Below, one piece after another: positions 11,786 through 22,400 of a DNA stretch of 64,000 nt. Origin of the DNA: Oikopleura dioica (taxonomy: Eukaryota; Chordata; Appendicularia; Copelata; Oikopleuridae); assembly GCA_907165135.1 (NCBI GenBank), contig OU015566.1, positions 3,536,501-3,600,500 on the forward strand. The letters are read 5' to 3'. The translations under genes and the position numbers were made by a program. Position 1 is the first letter of the stretch; each line of letters starts with the position of its first letter. Under the pieces are notes generated by a model that was given only the letters and a program-made list of their open reading frames with translations, was not told the DNA's origin and did no database searches.

Positions 11786-12255
11786 GTCATTACTTCGGTC
11801 CAGACAAAGCAAAAGGCTACGGGGGACCAAGAAGTGCACATAAAGCTGCTGAAGTTGAAAGAATATTGAAGCTAGCTTCATTTGGGCAGCGCGAAGTCAA
11901 TCTGAAATTCTTCTCCAGTGAGAACGTAACAGCTGAATTTGAGGAATGGAAATTGAAGCATCAAACATGGCGGTCGGCTTCGTATTTGCACGAAAATTTG
12001 GGAGGAGATGATGTTCATTGGATCTTGTCTATCAAAAGCCCAGGTAAGTTTGAACGGAGAGTCGAATTCATCTGAAAATAAGTTGTGCCTGGAAGATTTA
12101 GAGCAGATGTCGATGAAATAGGCTCTGGCAGCGGAACTGTCTATGCATCCGCAAGAGGCCTGGAAAGTGTCCGCGATGGAGATTGGCACAAGGTCAAATT
12201 CAGAAAAACCGGAAAAGGAAGCTACATTCGCTGGAATATCACTTTTCTTACCTAA
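11786..12255 (+). CDS. Extracellular-type protein, 5' end missing
   Basis: Two exons, 11786-12043 and 12083-12255, joined by a 39-bp GT-AG intron. The product starts after an acceptor (CTAACTTAG) with GHYFGPDKAKGYGG and runs through ANVTAEF-type beta strands to VRDGDWHKVKFRKTGKG and WNITFLT. The WHKVKF strand recalls laminin-G/concanavalin-like folds, but this is a weak resemblance. No first exon or signal peptide is visible, because the hairpin repeat at 11636-11757 lies directly upstream. It may be a 5'-truncated gene copy or use an exon I could not see. Confidence 0.5.
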
Positions 12256-12395
12256 ATCTACCTTCATTATTAGATTACTGTAAAATACAATACTGGGAAA
12301 AACGTCATATGTCAACTTTTTGTCTTGGGAAAAAGCCTTCTGCTAGCAGGCAGGAAAATTTTAATTGAAAAAAGAGCGACAGTTCAATTTTTCTA

Positions 12396-13445
12396 ATGTT
12401 GCGACTCGGACTTTTTGCACTCGCCGCCGCTGAGGAGCCTTCCGTCAGAGCCGGCTGGCAAGATGGATTCAAGGTAAGCGACTTCGCAAGAGAAATCGAT
12501 TAAAAAAATTCAAGGCCTATGCCACCACTGTTATGAAGGACACCACTGGTCTTTGCGACACCTTGACCAAGTGCGTCGGATCGATGGAAAACTACTTCCG
12601 AAAGTACATCCAGGACGATTACACCAACACTTACGTCACTGTGGGCTGGTGCGCTGAGCCAGAGGACAACAAGCCCGACATCAACGGCAACGTCTGGTGG
12701 TACGATGGATGGGATGATCCAGCCAACGGCGGCTCTGACAAGCCTTACTACGTCGTCGACGCCAACTGGGGCAACGTCAAGGCCTGCAACGGCAAGGGTA
12801 TGATCATGCGAGGAATCGAGGTCGACAACTCCATTTCGATCTACGCCAACCCCGACTACTACCATACAAAGTGGGACATCTCCCACGAGCAGCCCATGTT
12901 CGACTACTCTCCCCACCCAGGATGCTGCAACCCAAGCGAGAACCGATGCTGCAGCGGCAAGCAGTCTTGCAACTCTTGCAACGGCTCCACTTGCAACTGG
13001 AACGGTCAGCTCGTTACCGACTTCACCAGCTATTGCCAGAAGGGCAACCCATGTGGAAAGGCCGATGTCATGCAACAGATGTGGTACAGAGACGTCAAGG
13101 ACCAGCTCAAGCAGAACCCACACATTGCGATGACCATGTGCGACAAGGTCGGCGGTAACGGACTTGGATGGAACGACTACCCAACCATGCACGATCCAGC
13201 CTTCGATCCCTCTGTTGATGGACTCATTGCCGCTGCTCTTTTCGAGCCCTTGGACAACGCCAACAACATCCGAGAGCATGTTGAATGGGACAAGGTACTA
13301 TTTTCTTATCCTCATTCAAACCCAAACCCTCTCTTTTCAGGCCCCCAAGGAAGGACCCGGCTCCGACCTCGGCGATGGAGATGGCTGGGAACCATTCAAG
13401 TTCTCCCAGTGCTGCTCTACTGTCGTTATCGCTCCCGCCATCTAA
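12396..13445 (+). CDS. Highly expressed secreted Cys-rich protein
   Basis: Exons 12396-12473, 12515-13294 and 13341-13445, with introns of 41 and 46 bp in frame. The N-terminus MLRLGLFALAAAEE is a short signal peptide. The mature protein is Trp/Tyr/Asp-rich with a Cys cluster in the middle (GCCNPSENRCCSGKQSC, SCNGSTCNW) and ends FKFSQCCSTVVIAPAI. C- and G-ending codons dominate, unlike most neighbours, which suggests strong expression. AATAAA lies near 13640. No family is recognised; in a larvacean a secreted house or epithelial product is a reasonable guess. Confidence 0.85.
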
Positions 13446-13912
13446 GTCGACCACCCGTCGATTTTGACTTTTTCTCTTCAAGAGTATCGTCAGGTCTTTT
13501 TGGCTCTTTATAAAAGCCCTGACTTCACTCGTTGAAAACCACACTGCTCAAGAATTAATTCTCTAATTCTTGTGTTCTGTAAATATGTGTACATCAGCAA
13601 AACTCCTTTTATTTCCTGTCAGTCAGTCAATTCTTTCAATAAATTTTCTTGCATATCAAACTCAATCAAACTGAAAGTCGTAATACAGACATATGAAAAT
13701 TAGCGCCAGAAGCGACATTTAATGTTCCCCACAACATGTCACTTCGTCATGCTGCGGTGGTCTTGACATTTCCTGACCATCTTGCAAGGTTCCTTCAGCC
13801 AGCAACGTTCATTTTAAACGTTTTTTTCTTCATTTTTTGGGTTTTTTAAGAGAAAAATGAAGAAAATTATAAAAGAATTTTTTCGATAAGAGAGAATAGA
13901 ATCGAAGAAAAA

Positions 13913-14241
13913 ATGGCCTCGAGGCTTGAAGGTAGCAAAATTTTTCACCCTGAAAATTTCATCTTTTAGCTCGGTTGGAGGAAATAAGGGAAATAGGGCT
14001 GAAAATGTCGGAAAGATTGCGGCTTCAAGAGAGAGCTTTGGATCAGAGGAATTCAGGTCTTCTGAAATTTGCGAAAGTAAATCGGTCGAATACGATAGCA
14101 ACGAGGACTGACAAAGGTAGGAGAGATAATTTGATGTTTTTAGATTTGAAGAAGAAAGGAAAGTTGGAGAGCTTCGAGTCTGGGTTTTTTGAAGACATAG
14201 AAGAGAATAGGGAATTGGTTTTCAAACAGCATATGAAGTAA
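13913..14241 (+). CDS. Small charged helical protein
   Basis: Exon 1 (13913-13931) and exon 2 (13970-14241) are joined by a 38-bp GT-AG intron. This gives MASRLEARLEEIREIGLKMS and then an Arg/Lys/Glu-rich sequence ending LVFKQHMK. It is about 96 residues, predicted largely helical, with no signal peptide or membrane segment. A 27-bp GT...AG stretch near 14116 is also in frame if retained, so I treat it as exon. A donor-like GTAAAC overlaps the stop region, so a longer form is possible. Function unknown. Confidence 0.5.
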
Positions 14242-15109
14242 ACTCGAAACTACCTTAATTTTAATCGCCAAAGCAAAAATTCATACAGATACTACAACTT
14301 GGTATCATTTTTTTCAAACTTATGGTCCTGAGATTTCTTTCACAAAAGCAGAAAACTATGAGAATTCTCATTGATTCTACAGAACCCATTTTGAAATAGA
14401 TATTTCTGCTTCTTTAAAACGAATACGAGTTAAACCAGTTAAAAAGCCTCCGAACATCAATCCGAAAATGCCTGACACAACTCAATTTCGATCAAAACCT
14501 CAAGCCCAAACGAAGAAAAACACTCGCCCCAAAACCTTTATTTACCCTTGAAATATAACGACACTCTGACATAACAGCATTTTCTTACCGGAAGGCGACT
14601 CAATCTGACCGGTTGGGATTTCCGGCTTCTGGTCGCCTTTAGCGACAAATATTTACTTTCCCGACAAGCGGCGCAAATTCCATCACGTCGTCAGTCCAAA
14701 TTGCGTTCCAGATGCTCTTTCAAGAATTATTCAAGAACGCAAAAAATTAAGGATTTTTTCCCACGACCGGTCTTTTTTAAATTGAACAGCGAAGATAATT
14801 TTCGCTCTGGAAATTTCGCCTTTGATTGGAACATGAACGTGCGGTTGTCGAGGCGATCGAGCGCAAAAAATTTGCATCACGAGATCATCTTTTCATCGAT
14901 TTTTTCTCATAAAACTTTATTAAAATTTTTGATCAATAATTTTTCAAAACAATCAAGATCGGATTTTCTGCCTGGAAAGAAGGCGAAGTTCCCAAAGATT
15001 TGTTCCTGAAGACCAAGACTTGTCACAAACATAAAGAACTCCTGCTCCTATTCATTCTAAAAAGCCACCATTTTCTGAGAAAACATCAAACCTCTTGTGC
15101 CGGTCGCGA
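14242..15109. other. Intergenic
   Basis: No gene is seen. A long-spaced inverted repeat AAGGCGAC / GTCGCCTT at about 14593-14641 brackets a GC-rich stretch and could fold into a stem, but matches no RNA I know. Confidence 0.4.
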
Positions 15110-16110
15110 TTATGGAAGAGAAAATTCGGATTCGAAGCAAGATGAACTCGCGTCGCTTCCATTGTCCATCCCAATCGCCGATTTCACCGCATCAAGTCTT
15201 CGTTTTAACTCTTCTTTTTCTTTGACTTCCTTCTCCGACTTTTGCTTTTCCAGTTCCAGCTGATTCTCCTTCTCGGCCAGCTCCTTCATCAGCGCCGTTA
15301 TTTTCTTTGACTTTTCGTCTGGCTCCATCAAATACTAGAAAACGGAAAAGAGAAAGAAGCGCTTACTGTCATTGAGTCAACAAGGTGAAGATTCAGCATT
15401 TGCTCCAGATCGATGATTCGCCCAGACTGTGTTTTATGTTGCTTAAGGACCCCCCGTCAACAATTTTCCTCAATAAATCGAAAATTTCAAAACAGCCATA
15501 TTCTGGCTTTTGAGTGTGCCTGGAAGCTTAATTTATCATAAAAACTTGTAAGGACCACTTTTTGGCCAATAAAAATCTAAAATTTAAGGTAAAATTGGGA
15601 CTTTTTCGTCATTTTTCGTCAAAAAGTCCAATTTTCAAACGCGATTTTGAGGGTGAAGGAGTCGAGATAGACCCCCAAAACATGAGGGGGTCAAAATTTT
15701 GAAATTCTGAAAATAGATTTTTCGAAAATTGTTGACGGGGGGGGGGTCCTTAAGATTCTTTTTTTGCTAATTGTCAAAAGAACCGTACCTTTGCCATATC
15801 GTGGATCAGCTTTTTATTTTCCGTAGCGAACTTTTCAGATTTTTTCTCCTCGTGCCTCAGCATTTCTTGCGCCATTTGGCTTTTCGACTGAATATTCGAC
15901 GAAATATTAAAAGTGCTCAAGCTTATTTACCTGAGCTGCTCTGCCTTGTCGGATGATTTGCTGGCTGGAAACCACAAGATCTCGGTTACTTTTCTTGTAC
16001 TCTTCAATTGTTTGTTTTTGAATCTTGTTTTCATGGCTTAATCGGTTGTTTTGCTTCACAAGCTCTAAATTAATCCGGAGAAGTTCCTCCTTCGACAATT
16101 CATCGCTCAT
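15110..16110 (-). CDS. Coiled-coil protein with transposon-bearing intron
   Basis: Starts at 16110 (MSDELSKEELLRINLEL). Exons join as RQGRAAQ-SKSQMAQEM (43-bp intron), LIHDMAK-SGRIIDLEQ (long intron about 15420-15788) and VDSMT-YLMEPDEK (about 40-bp intron), ending CFESEFSLP at 15110. The whole product, about 190 residues, is heptad-rich (NNRLSHENKIQKQ, EKENQLELEKQKSEKE) and should form a long coiled coil. There is no signal peptide and no recognised domain. It may be a cytoskeletal or centrosomal adaptor, but that is only a guess. The long intron holds a TTAA-flanked inverted-repeat element. Confidence 0.75.
15443..15753. mobile_element. TTAA-flanked TIR element, copy 1
   Basis: TTAA at both ends, with terminal inverted repeats beginning GGACCCCCCGTCAACAATTT. 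The right copy has a longer G run. 311 bp, non-coding, inside an intron of the coiled-coil gene. The TTAA target site suggests piggyBac-type mobilisation. Confidence 0.87.
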
Positions 16111-16407
16111 TGTCTCTCTGCAGCCATAAATCTTTTCTCTGCCTTATGGCAAGTACTTTCCCTTATCAAACAAATAAAGAACACGATCATTGCCATGTTA
16201 TTTGTAAAGCCGGTTTTCCCTTTTCTCTCATGAAAATTCCTGACCTTTTACTAGTTCCTAGGAAAAAGACTGAGTGAATGTCGGAAACTAACAGTTTTCC
16301 CTTTATTTTTACATTTAAGAAGAGTTCAAATTTCGGGAATATCTCGCATTCGCTTGTGAAACGAATCCAGATCATTTGGTTGTTGATCTTGATGCTCTTA
16401 AAGATAA

Positions 16408-16915
16408 TTAAGGACCCCCCCGTCATGTTTGACGATTTTTAGGAATTGATTCTCTGAGTTCTGAGGATCATTTTTCTCTATTGTCGTAAAATTCTATTTC
16501 GACTTTTTGACCCTCAAAATCGACTTTGAAAATCATGATTTTCGGGCTTTTTTAGCTAAATTTGCCCATTTTACGGCCGATCACCAACCTTCAAACACTT
16601 TTTCTTTAGTGAAACCCTTAAGATATCATCATAAACTTGATGCGGTGCCCTCAACAAGGGTCTCAGCTAAATTTTTAACATAAAAAAATTTTGATCAGTT
16701 AAGGTGATCACAATGATATCACTGTTTGAAAAATATTTTCACTTTAACTTATCGTTGCGACACCCTTAAGAGGCCTATAAGCTTGTTTTCCTTCTGGTGC
16801 CCTAGAGCAACTATCGGGCTACAAAATAATTCAAAAATATTTCAAAAATCTTAAGGGGATCAACCCGAAAACCGTGTTTGAAAAAGTCATTATCAGATGA
16901 CGGAGGGGTCCTTAA
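16408..16915. mobile_element. TTAA-flanked TIR element, copy 2
   Basis: Ends TTAAGGACCCCCC...GAGGGGTCCTTAA with the shared CCGTCA / TGACGG step inside the terminal repeats. The 508-bp interior differs from copy 1 and carries words of the ACCCTTAA family (near 16612 and 16747), suggesting nested insertions. No ORF of note. Confidence 0.8.
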
Positions 16916-19463
16916 GCCCAAAACTCTCGATATTTTAAATTTTACCAAGGCGGCCGAGCATTTGGAGAAGCTTCTTATCAGCGCTGATGGCGGACGTTTC
17001 TGCGAAAAAGGCGAAAAATAAGGGCAAAAGATTCATTCTCTAAGAAGTGCGCTCGATTTTAAACAAATGCGATATATATAAAGCTCGAATTGACATCTTA
17101 CCGATATAGAAGGATTTAACAGCCGATATGAATAATCAGTGTTAATGCAAAAGTGCATCCAAGTCTGTCTGACAGAACGAACAGTACTGTGCGATAATAA
17201 TACTGTTTCTGTTGGAGAAAAAATGTGAGAACTTGTTTCAACTTTTTTATATTCAAGAAAATGTAAAAAAAGAGAAAAAATTTGAAATATAAAATTTACA
17301 TAAGTTTTCATTTCTGTAATTGTTTTCATAAAAAAGTCGTTCGGAAGCTGCAGTGGAAGGAAGTGAGCAAATGGTAAGCACCGCAGTGATCCGCTGCCGC
17401 AGCCGCGCAGAGGCCACCCTTCTCAAAATGTTGTTCTTTCTGAACGAGCTCAGCCGCCGTAGATCTCCCGGCTTGCTATCCTAGAATCATAATATTTTCA
17501 ATTTTTTTTAACAATTTTCAGGGCTTTCAAAAGAATAAAAAATATTGAAAAAAAATTTTCGGCTCAAAAATAGCAAACTTATAAGTTTTTTAAAACTTCT
17601 ATTTCAAAGCGTGTTTTGATTGAAAACATAAATCACCTGTAAAGTAAGAAAATGTGTGGTACCCGACGTGAGCTGTTTGCGGCTTGTCTTGTGGAGAAAG
17701 AGGAGACGAGCTGAGGACAGCCGCATCCAAAGCTTCAAACTCTCAGGTTCCCACTTTGAACGCGGCCCAATCTTTTTTTCCAAATGGCGGGTGATATTCA
17801 TAACTGCTAATTATTTTGGATTTCATTGATAATTTTCGACTGAAAAATAGATTTTTAGCTGAAAAATTGAATTTCTCTCGGTAAAAACAATTTATGGAAG
17901 TGATTTTATGAATCAGGGTTTTGATTGGCCGGTAGGCCAAATAGAGCAATCTTATTGGTTATCCGAAATTGCACTTCAATAAATTGGTTTTCACCCTTTT
18001 TCTCCGGATTTCGACCTGAAAAACAGTGTTTTTGTCAAAATTTTTTGAGTTTCGAAAAATTTTTGTAAGATCAAAATAAATAATTGTCGATAATAAATTG
18101 ACTGTAAGATATATTTACAGCTATTCAAATTGCTCATCAAAAAGCCCGAAACTGAGGATTCTGCGGCAATGCGCACATCAAGGGTCTCAAAAGCGCGTCA
18201 AAAAATCCAGCTTAGCTGAGCGCACTGGCGTTTGAAGCTCTCCTCCCGCAGAGGTGAAAATAAAACGAAACTAAAAATCCGCCTGAATTAGCGCGCATCT
18301 GACCGAGCAACGTCCTAAATTGCGCTAAGAGCGGTGGCTAATCTCGTTGACTTGTGGAGTGTCAATTTTGGGAAGTGCAATCATACTGTTTTTAAATAAT
18401 ATTCAAACTGTTAGAAATAGCAATTTTTGTTTGAACATGTTTTCGGCATGTTTTCACGATGTTCACGTTTTTATTAATTATTAAAACGATTTTCTTGTTT
18501 GTTTTTGATAGTGAGCCGATTACGATTGATCATAGTGAAATCATCTTCAGAGTTAGGGTTAGGGTTGAAGTTAGGGCTGGGCGAGATAGGGTTAACCCTA
18601 AAATATTTTTAGGGTTAGGGTTTGACGAGTTTTTGAACCAGATTAACGAAGTCTTGGGTTTGGGTTGAGGTTATGGTTAGGGTAAGAAAATTAGACGAAA
18701 ATTCATCGTTTTCTGAATTGATTGTTTTTGAAAATTCGTTAAATCCTTTTCCTTAGATTTATTTATTTGGAAATCTCGGCAGGACTAGGCTACGAGAATC
18801 TTGAAAACTTGACAAATAAGATGAATTTTTCTTCGAAAAATCTCAACTCTATGAACATTCAGATTGCAACTGGCGGAAATTCAAGCCGAAGTTAACATAT
18901 TGACACCCTTAATTGAAATTGCCAAAAGAAAATTCAAACCTTTATTCAAGGCTTGGTTTGACTTTCCATTGGGAATATCAAATAAGGGCATCAGTATGTT
19001 CACCACGGTCCATGGTGGAAAAATCCTGATCCTAAGGATCAGATCATTATCCCCTGTCTAAACTGCTAAATCTCATCCTTTCGCTCTAAGAGATGATCGA
19101 TTCCTAGATACAAATGCCTTTTTTGAAAACGAATTGAATGACAATTATTTGTAATCAATATTTCCTTTCGCTTGACCCCAGTTTACCCGTACTCTTCAAC
19201 CCTCTTTTCCGCTTTTCCCACGGCTCAATCCGCGCGGCGCTGAAAGAAAAGCGCGCGCTCAGAGTCTTCGAACGATGGCGCGCCTGAGCTGCCGAGGTTC
19301 AGCGCTTCTTTGCGGACTCCTCCGCGACGAGAAAATTGAAGGAAAATTTGAAAAATCTGTAATTGTAGTTATTAATTAAAACAAGAGAAACTTTTGTTAA
19401 TAAAATTATTTCGGAAAAACCAGAGAGATCGTTAAAAACGAAGAAAAAAAAGAAGAATATCAA
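16916..19463. other. Intergenic and ephrin upstream region
   Basis: About 2.5 kb without a convincing gene. It holds GC-rich patches (17372-17465 and 18190-18330), a word of the ACCCTTAA family near 18900 and telomere-like repeats at 18536-18690. It should contain the promoter of the ephrin gene. Confidence 0.5.
18536..18690. repeat. Degenerate interstitial TTAGGG repeats
   Basis: Several GTTAGGGTTAGGG words are mixed with variants (GAAGTTAGGGCTGGG) and an internal inverted AGGGTTAACCCT. A short reverse-orientation piece (CTAACCCTAACCCTAG) occurs at 25374-25389. Confidence 0.75.
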
Positions 19464-22400
19464 ATGAAGATTTCGCTGCTTTTTGGAGTCGTCTTTGGCT
19501 CAGTGCAAATTGAGCCTCTTTATTGGAATACGACTAATCCAGTGTAAGTTTTTCAAGATGAAATTTTGATTTTTTTTTATTGCAAAAATTATATTTATTA
19601 TCAATTCAGAAGGCTTTTCCCTTATTTTTTGTAAAATTTTAAATTAAAAATTGCTTTTTAAAAATTTTTTTTCAATAAAATTTATGATTTTTATGCAAAA
19701 TGTTGAAGTCTGAACGAAATAATATGCTGCAAAAAAGTTCTAGCGCTCCCGTTTCCTTTGTAAAAATCGTTTATTTTTGCTTTCGCCCATACACTGTGCC
19801 CTTCCCTTAACAAAAATACTTCATTTTTTCTTTCGTAATTTATTTTCATTCTTCACTAGAATATTAAGGGACCTGGGCGAGCAGCGCGGAGCCAAACTTC
19901 ACGGGCTCGTAGCTTATCTTAGAAGTAAGATTTTTAAGAATTTCTTTTTGCAAATCATATCTACAAACATTCAGCTTTCTCTACCTTTTTTCAGAATTTC
20001 TCTATCATTACCGGTTGATGAACTAGAGAGAAAAAGAGAAGAGCAACTTCAAAAGGCATCAAGTCCTGCAAACTAAATTTTATCTTCCTGAAACTAGCAC
20101 CATTGAAAAGCCCGTTTAATTCTGCACAGATTCCACCTAATGCGCAAATACGGGACAGTACCTATTGGCGATAGAGGCTTGATAAACAAGATAACTGAGC
20201 GCGCACTCAGCGGGAATCATGTCCCGGAAGGCCAAAATAGCTTCATCAGAGCGTCCTACTGCGCCGCGACCAGCTGAGCGCGCTAAGTAACTTTGTTTAT
20301 TTGGCGTTACTTGGCGATAAGTACGTATTTAGCTTTGCGCATTAGGTGGAATCTGTGCAGAATTAAACGGGCTTTTTAATGGTGCTAGTTTCAGGAAGAT
20401 AAAATTTAGTTTGCAGGACTTGATGCCTTTTGAAGTTGCTCTTCTCTTTTTCTCTCTAGTTCATCAACCGGTAATGATAGAAAAATTCTGAAAATAGGTA
20501 GAGAAAGCTGAATGTTTGCAGATATGATTTGCAAAAAGAAATTCTTAAAAATCTCACTTCTAAGATAAGCTGCGAGCCCGTGAAGTTCGGCTCCGCGCTG
20601 CTCGCCCAGGTCCCTTAAAGAAGCTCCCTTTTCTTCCATTTTCTCCAATTTCCGCTTGAGCAAAACCAAACAAGCAGGAAAAAAGGGGATGAAACAGCCG
20701 CCCCATGTCACTTTTTCCACATGATTACCCTCGATTCTAGCGCTTGAAAGATGTGAGTGTGTGTAAGCGCCTTAATTTATTTTCTTTTTCTTTTGTGAAA
20801 AAAGGAGGAACATGTTTCCATTTGGCCGGCTGCAGGAGGCGCTTTAGTGGTGTTTGTTTTGAAGATAACATAAACTTCCGACTTATCGCTGTGCCGGACA
20901 TCCACTTGCACCAAATGAAAAATGATTCGTTATGGGAAGGAAAGAAAGAAGGTTTGGCCATTTTAGAAGCAATCGAAAATTGTGGCAGAAAAGCTTTTCT
21001 AAATGTTCAATCAGAGCTTTTGATTGGCTAAGAGTGATTTCTACAGATAGATCATGATATGGGGTCTTGGAAGGTGAGGAGTCCAAATATGCAGGTGGTA
21101 TCACCTCGTTGTCTCGGGACCGTGCAGATGCGAGCAAGTGCGGCGGATCAATAGCGTAAACTGCCCTGTATCTCAGATAAAATCAACATCCGGTACCCCC
21201 CTTAGAGAGATAATTTGACGTAAACTGGACATTTGGATAATTTATTTCGACGATGAAATACAAAAATGTACGAGATTTTGATAAATACACAATGATAGAT
21301 GAAAATGACTTTTGCGGAGCAAAATCGGGACCTCAATATTTTTTGTGCTCATCTTGTAGCGCAGGTTCTGAGGAGTCGAATGGTACGATTTTTATGGTCC
21401 AAAGCTTTGAAAAATATCCGATTCTAGCGCTTCAAGAACCTGAAAATGGCAAGTTTTGACGCCCTGTATCTCCAAAAATCTTCGGAAAAAGTATGGAGAT
21501 ATGGGTATCATTCGAAAGCCCAGCCAAAATTGTGGTTGCGCAGTTGGTGCGCAAGAGAAAACGACGAAAAAAAATTTTTACTAAAAAGTTCACGCTTAAA
21601 AATATATTCTTTTGCTTCGAATTTTCGGCTGCAAAACGAGTGCGCAACCACAGTTTGAGCTGGGCTTTCGAATGGTACCATAATCTCCAAACTTTTTTCG
21701 AAAATTTTCGGAGATAGAGGGCGTCAAAGGATTTTTTCTTTAGGGGAGCCTATGACGTCATTTATGATGACTCAGACCGTCAAAACTATATGAATCGACT
21801 CCTCAGGAGTCGCTCTTTCAGATGAGCACAAGAAACATGGGGGGTAGAATTTTGTTCCGAAAAACTCATTTTCATGTATCCAATGAATATGAATTTGTAC
21901 AAATTATAATCCGCAATAAGACTGATTCAAACTGGACGATTGGCTCATCTGGAGAGCCTAATTGATGGCAAATTTCTCGGATATTTCTAGGAGATCATTA
22001 TAAAAAGGATCTTTTAAATTGAATTGACCTTCGTTGGCAATCTTCAGGCTGATTCGAAATTTCCTCAAACCAACAACAAAGTGCGCATTGATCCGCAGAG
22101 CCTTTCTAATGCCCGACAAGTATTTGTATACAAGCCAATAAAAAGCCCTTTCGAACAAATTCGTTATATCTTGATCCATCTGTATAAATCCTTTTCGCCA
22201 AAACTTGATTTTTGGCAGCGAAAATGTCGCGAATCTTTGATTTTCGAGGTCGAAATTCGGACAAACGCCACTCAAGAACTTTTGACTCTAATCCCTCTTC
22301 TCTTCCCCTCCCTAAAGTCACTTCTTCGCGTGACATTTTTTCTTCGAAAGAAATCACAAAAATTGATTATAAGACAATAAAGATTTAGTGGCTAAAAATG

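Noticed and set aside
13224-13544. Minus-strand ORF of 106 codons
   Set aside because: Antisense shadow of the secreted protein exons at 12396-13445.
18536-18690. Chromosome end
   Set aside because: The TTAGGG words are few, degenerate and mixed in orientation, and genes continue on both sides. An interstitial remnant is more likely.
19777-20720. Pair of similar ORFs in opposite orientation
   Set aside because: They are the two arms of the fold-back element. The duplication explains the similarity and nothing suggests a functional protein.
21958-22380. Overlapping ORFs on both strands, about 105 and 118 codons
   Set aside because: No domain, splice-compatible neighbours or codon bias. They lie in ephrin intron 1 among repeats.
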